Positions 59,421-64,000 of a stretch of DNA of 64,000 bases are shown here, piece after piece. The notes under the pieces were generated by a model, which saw only the letters and a list, made by a program, of their open reading frames with translations, was not told where the DNA came from and did not search any database. The DNA is from Chaenocephalus aceratus (lineage: Eukaryota; Chordata; Actinopteri; Perciformes; Channichthyidae). A program made the position numbers and the translations under genes. The stretch lies in the NCBI GenBank assembly GCA_023974075.1, contig JAMFTG010000536.1:58893-122892 (forward strand), written 5' to 3'. Every line of letters begins with the position of its first letter. Within the stretch, counting starts at the first letter, position 1.

Positions 59421-60500
59421 AAAGTGTTACGTGTTGATAGAAATCAACACGTAATTAAATAAGACCCCACGGTTTGATGATTGACAGGTGTGTGGGCTGT
59501 CTTTCTTTTGACACACAGAACAATGGGGGCAATCCACCCTTATCCACAATGTAAAGTAATTCACAGCCTTTTCCCCTCTTCTCTCTGTGAGGAGCAGCAG
59601 GTTCAGCTTTCAGAACAAAGTAACAAAAAAACTGAAATGGGCATTCATTTTTGTATAAATATGTCGTGTAGTAATAGATTTATTTATTTTTCTTCTCAAG
59701 AGAGGACCAGAATGTGTATTTTATGTTAGTATTTCAAAAAATCCTCCTGGGGAAGAATCTCCCCAGACCCCCTGCAGGCGTTGAGTTTTCAGCATGTCAG
59801 CTCTTTCACAATTCAGTTTTCCCGGGAAATGTAAGTTTCGGGGTGGGCCCCGCCTGGTACATCAAATGCCCGCCCAGAGACGTATGTTTGGCCTGCCGCC
59901 GGGTCTGACGGGCCGTGAGGCAATTCTCATTTTTCATGGATCCACTTAAAATGAAAACAACAATAAGACATACGTGCTACTCTTGGCCCACAGGGGGCCA
60001 TGTCTTTCCAGCTCGTCCCTATCTGTCTCGTCATAAAGTCCATGAAGATAGTCCTGACGTCCACTAGAATGGACATTTATAAAAGGGCTGTTATTTGAAA
60101 AACTTGCTTTCAGAACTAATTATATAGTTCCTCACATGTTAATAAACAAGAATATATATGATTTTCATGGTAAAAATGACAATTATTCAACAATATTTGA
60201 CTTCTCCTGCTTCTTCTATACAATTTTGTTTTTCGTATGCCAGCCATTTTGGATGAAAAGAAAGAGGAACTTCCCAGCATGTAATTTTAACCAATGACAT
60301 ATCACTGGAAAGACCAGGATGTCCTCCGTACAGCACGTCAGGGACTGATAGAGTAGCTCAAAGAGTAAAAGGAGATGTATGTTAACAAAATGTCCACTAC
60401 AGTGGACATTTTCAATGGGCTGGGTCCCAGGAGGGTATAAATAAACTTGCTTGCCTTGCCTTTTGACTCTTCACTTTAGGTGGTAGACTTTCCAAATCAA
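59421..60500. other. Intergenic, nothing firm
   Basis: 59735-59790 (cctggggaagaatctcccca) and 60050-60430 ('ccactagaatggacattta' and 'tccactacagtggacatttt') look like parts of old DNA transposons. I could not define ends. Confidence 0.35.
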
Positions 60501-60504
60501 AAAC

Positions 60505-60590
60505 GTTTTCAGGGAATTGAACCTACAGTATGTCCTCCTAAGACCACAACAGGAATCTTAGTTTGTAAGCTTGAGCTAGTTCATTTGAGA
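60505..60590 (-). repeat. Isolated degenerate tRNA-like unit
   Basis: On the minus strand 'gaactagctcaagcttacaa' and AGGTTCAATTCCC have the same layout as the units at 52780-53665, including the 'aggacat' phrase before the B box. Confidence 0.5.
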
Positions 60591-60828
60591 CACTTCAACA
60601 ACCAATTGAAGTGAACCCTTCAACAGATACACTTGCAATCTGGGCCTGATGTCAATTAGATATATTTAGGATTTTTTAAAGACTTTAAGATATATTTTTA
60701 AACTTAAATTCTACTATGTATGAGATGTCTTTCCATTATTGTTTCCCTATAATAGACTGTATAATATGTCCTCTTGCTATAATACCTCCCTCTACTGGCT
60801 GCTAAACAAGTCGCAGAGACTCAAACCA

Positions 60829-60915
60829 ATGTCTGCGCGCCTGGCTTACAGCTTTACGGTACCTGTTTCTCTAACAACAGTTACGGTACCGGCGCGGTGC
60901 ATTGTGGGACACAGA
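60829..60915 (+). promoter_or_regulatory. mrpl51 promoter / first exon candidate
   Basis: A CpG-richer stretch (ccggcgcggtgcattgtggg) ends in a good donor (acacaga|gtaaga). The exon is open from an ATG at 60829 for 29 codons and would join exon 61263 in the frame that leads to the conserved domain. It may be 5' UTR or code an N-terminal extension. 'taagatggaagc' resembles a YY1-type site common at mitochondrial ribosomal protein promoters. Confidence 0.4.
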
Positions 60916-61262
60916 GTAAGATGGAAGCGTCCACTAAGAGCATGTTGACGCTTCAATAACAAATGTTTTAAGTGTAATATCCCCACATACGGCTGTCCTT
61001 TATGCTTTTCTGGAACAATAACGACAGATTTAAGAGGCAGGAGATTGCCACAGGACATTTGAACTGGTATGTTCAAGATAATGCATTTGTTGAAGCTAAC
61101 TATGCTTGATAAAGCTAATGCTAAGGGTCAATGTACTTGAAAAGGCATAGTTTTTCTTTGATAGACACTTTAAAACATTAATAATATCACCCGAATAGCC
61201 ATTTTACTTGAGTCATTTGAATGCCTTTTATGTGAAGTTGATATCTATTGTTTTTTTTGTAG

Positions 61263-63248
61263 AAAACATGTCTGTTTCTGGCAGGGTTACTGAAGGCTGG
61301 AGCGTCCTTCTGTCAGACTGCCAGGGCCTTCTCTACAGGTGAGTCTAATGTTTCATTTATAAATTAGACACGTTGGTTTTGTGTCTTTACTGCAGAAAAA
61401 CTAACTTATTACTTTGCATCCCTACAGTGCGTGCATGTGTTAGTTATTTTCATTACGATGCTTTACCCCTCATTATGTCTTGTCATAGCGATAAAAAACA
61501 CCACATATTGATCCAAAACTAGAAACAATAACACCATTAATTCAAGTTATAAACCATATTTGTAGATATTAACAAGTCATAGAGTAAGCAATAATACAAA
61601 CAAATGGGAAAGCGTTATACATCACCTAAGCCAAGTGTGTCAAACTCAAATACACAGTGGGTCAAAATAAAAATAAATGGGTACTTGCCGATTCATTGTG
61701 ATATTGACATTTCAAATTGGGTCATGGAACATCATAATTAAGTGATTGGGGGAAACAAACTAATTTCTTTGCAACACTTGTGACCGTTTGTAACATCTTA
61801 ATTTGATCTGATCCGCTGACTGCAGTCTAATGGAGCTTTTCAATCTTCTCTTTGAGAGTTGTACTTCAAGGCAGGGGTGTCAAATACACAGTGGGCCAAA
61901 ATAAAAAATGGGTACTAGTCGAGGGCCGGACTGGTTCAATGTTTATTGCAAAACTTATTGAAATGAACTCATTGCACATATTAAACCTGGAACTAACAAA
62001 GCTTAAATGATTGGCTATAAAAACAACATTAATAATCAGTTGCATTCATTTCTTGTGGCTCTATCTGCAGAGTCATTTCTTATGATTACATTTTCCCACA
62101 GGCCAACAACAGCTTCAACAAAACTATTTCCCTCCAAGAACGAACCAAACATGCCCTGTTGTCTCAAGAGAAAGTGCAGAAGGAAACATCCATAAAACTC
62201 AGTGTGCTGCTCTGTGATGCCTAGTTCAGATACTTGGCATCTCATCTCGGGGGCAAGGTCATCAATGTTTGGGGTCAGGCTCTGAGCTGAGGAGACCCTC
62301 AGGATGGAGTGAAGGTGTGCGTACAATATACCGGCGGGCCAGATCTAATAGTAATTAGAAATGATCCTGCGGCCGAAATTAAATCCACCAAGGGCCTGAT
62401 TTGGCCCCCGGGCCATGAGTTTGACACATGTGACCTAAGGGCAGTGTAATAAATGTACATACTTGGTAAATAATAATCTTATTAATAAAAACAAACACCA
62501 CTTTATTTGTACAGAATATTTAATCAAAAAATGCAACCCAATGTGGCAAAATAGGATCAATTAAGAATAAACAGAGACAGACGATGGAGAATTAAAAAGT
62601 TAAAGGGGACCTATCATGCAAAATGCACTTTGTGATGTCTTTTATACATAAACATGTGTCCCCGGTGCGTCGGGGAACTCACGCAGCGTCAGAAAATAAA
62701 CCCTCTCTCTTTTTCCTTCTCGTACCCAAATCTCTAAAAACGGGCTACAACGGAGCAGATCCAGATTTGCGTCCGATATGACGTGGTATCTGAAATGTGG
62801 ACCCACGGCCCTATCAGAAATAATGACGGTTTTGGACGTAATATGGTTCGGCGTTTACATTAGCATCGCTAACACTCAGAGCTAACCTGTACTGGAGAGC
62901 ATGTGTGTGAAGAAGCAGGAAGTAAAAAAAGGAACTCACCTTGTGGTATAACCGAAAAGAGAAAGCCTTTGAGCTCCAGACTGTTTCAGGCATATCCTCA
63001 CATTTGAGGAGCTGGAACAAGTACAAAAATCGGGTTTTCTTGATAAATGATAAAAAGTTAAATGTCCTAATTATAGTGGCACTTTGTGTAGTGTATGTTC
63101 AGATTAAGAGACTGACTTGAAACAATGTTATTTTTTCAGGCGCATGCTGTCAGATCAGGATGCATGCCATCCCCGCGCTGAAGAAGGTGGACCGGTGGAC
63201 GGAGAAGAGGAGCATGTACGGAGTCTACGATAATATAGGCCATCTTAG
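61263..63248 (+). CDS. mrpl51: Mitochondrial large-subunit ribosomal protein mL51, 5' part
   Basis: Component of the mitochondrial 39S ribosomal subunit. Exons 61263-61338 and 63140-63248 are seen; the rest lies beyond the window. The second encodes [20 protein letters not shown] and GVYDNIGHL, matching the conserved KVVDRWNEKRxMFGVYDNIG block of MRPL51. In the same frame the first exon reads [20 protein letters not shown], an Arg/Ser/Ala-rich mitochondrial targeting stretch. The natural ATG at 61268 is one base out of this frame: 'gtttctgg' has an apparent extra T. Either the start lies in the upstream exon (60829) or there is a single-base error. The intron carries a hAT element and another repeat. 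Linkage to tnfrsf1a and lag3 matches human 12p13. Confidence 0.82.
61633..62433. mobile_element. hAT-family MITE with internal insertion (about 800 bp)
   Basis: It starts CAAGTGTGTCAAACTCA and ends TGAGTTTGACACATGTG. Flanks are ACCTAAGC and ACCTAAGG, an 8-bp target duplication with one mismatch. The interior has 'ggcgggccagatctaatagt' and 'gatttggcccccgggccatg'. The 5' end occurs twice (61633-61689 and 61872-61930), separated by the 180-bp segment shared with 53397-53575. Confidence 0.75.
61690..61869 (+). repeat. 180-bp segment duplicated from 53397-53575 (copy 2)
   Basis: About 98% identical to the spacer in the tRNA-like cluster 8.3 kb upstream, in the same orientation. It lies exactly between two copies of the 5' end of the hAT MITE. 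Confidence 0.92.
62604..62990 (+). mobile_element. Dispersed element 'ggggacctatcatgcaaaat', copy 2
   Basis: Matches the reverse complement of 43474-43883 along its length (tttggacgta, cattagcatcgctaa, 'gagctaacctgtactggaga'). It lies in the mrpl51 intron. Its 5' part contains the stretch that is tandemly amplified at 36351-36728. Confidence 0.8.
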
Positions 63249-63367
63249 GTAAGTGTCCTCAACCAGTGTAAATCTAAGACTGCTAAATGTTTTTACTTAT
63301 TTTTTGGGTTTTATTAATTGCAGACAGTTTTTGTTAAACTGGCCAGCTTTTAATTGATCTCTTAGGA

Positions 63368-63850
63368 CAGGGGTCGGCAACCCACGGTCCGCATTGCGGC
63401 CCTTTCAAGCCCTCTGCTCTGGCTCCCTTGAGCTTAGGACAAAAATAAGAAGGAATAAAATAAAAGTATTTGTAGGACTATTTATATGTTGTTGCATGGT
63501 TGAAAATGTTTCGTATCTTTGTATTTTGAGGGTATACTGTGACACATAAATAAAAAACAAACGGTTTTTAATTAGGTCACACTAAAATATGCGTCACATC
63601 CTGCTCCGGTCCGGTCCGCGCGAGCGCCTTTTCTTGGAGGCGATAAACCTGACCCCCGGCTCGATGAGCGAACTATGGATAAATCAAAGGAAAGTCCGGA
63701 GGAACACAGGATTTAATTCTGCGTGGACAGAGTATCTGCTTTCACAGCAAACGATGCTGGTTACGGTATGTTTGATATGTAGAGAGAAGTTGTCAACGGT
63801 GGTGCAGCCTTACGTATCGAGGAACAACAAGGGAGAGGAAGACAGCTGAC
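63368..63850 (+). mobile_element. hAT-type element with transposase N-terminal relic
   Basis: It opens CAGGGGTCGGCAACCC, a known hAT-type end in fish. Bases 63660-63846 encode RRNTGFNSAWTEYLLSQQ and TVCLICREKLS, the start of the hAT-derived proteins related to GTF2IRD2/ZBED (FNxxWTD...PVCLIC). The zinc-finger histidines are lost and the frame stops at 63849. The right end is beyond the window or lost. Confidence 0.75.
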
Positions 63851-64000
63851 GATCTTGTCATAATTCAATGGGTATGTAATTTATTTCAGAAAACACTTTT
63901 TGTTATATTCCATGGATATGCTCTTAACATCCCGATAGCAATGAATATATTAAATGCTTGTGACAATAAATACATACAAAAATTAATCTCTGGAAGCCGT

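Overview
The window is nuclear DNA from a teleost fish, probably a percomorph. Genes are split by GT-AG introns. Introns and intergenic DNA are full of fish-type transposons: hAT, PIF/Harbinger, piggyBac and an ISL2EU-like element, L2- and RTE-clade LINE ends, and tRNA-derived SINEs with the '...cgctttggataaaagcg' tail. Five protein genes were assembled by eye from exons whose splice phases agree. They correspond to part of human 12p13.31 (PLEKHG6-TNFRSF1A-LAG3-MRPL51), which supports the gene names.

Layout: 1-7636 (+) is the 3' part of tnfrsf1a, from the cysteine-rich domains through the membrane segment to the death domain. One intron carries a 57-bp minisatellite split by a hAT element. 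7637-12029 is intergenic, with a 1.26-kb inverted-repeat transposon, a (TG)75 tract and a SINE. 12030-41274 (+) is plekhg6, a Rho guanine-nucleotide exchange factor in 15 coding exons (about 1058 aa). Its introns hold an 88-copy 37-bp minisatellite, an inverted copy of that element 11 kb away, three nested hAT insertions, a solo LTR and several MITEs. 41770-47045 (-) is lag3, an inhibitory T-cell receptor with four Ig domains, convergent with plekhg6; their poly(A) signals lie about 25 bp apart. 47046-56120 is intergenic: an L2 LINE end, a piggyBac MITE, and a cluster of degenerate tRNA-like sequences. 56155-57601 (+) is an apolipoprotein A-IV-like gene with a broken reading frame. 58985-59420 is a Harbinger relic with a MADF fragment. 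60829 to beyond 63248 (+) is the 5' part of mrpl51, which runs off the window.

The genes do not form a pathway. tnfrsf1a and lag3 are immune receptors, plekhg6 is a cytoskeletal Rho regulator, the apolipoprotein carries lipid and mrpl51 is mitochondrial; they are linked by ancestral synteny. I found no convincing new biological system. The most unusual material is repeat biology: transposons carrying or seeding 37-bp tandem arrays, nested insertions datable by intact target-site duplications, a 180-bp segment copied from the tRNA-like cluster into a hAT element, and insertion-type frame breaks clustered in the last 7 kb.
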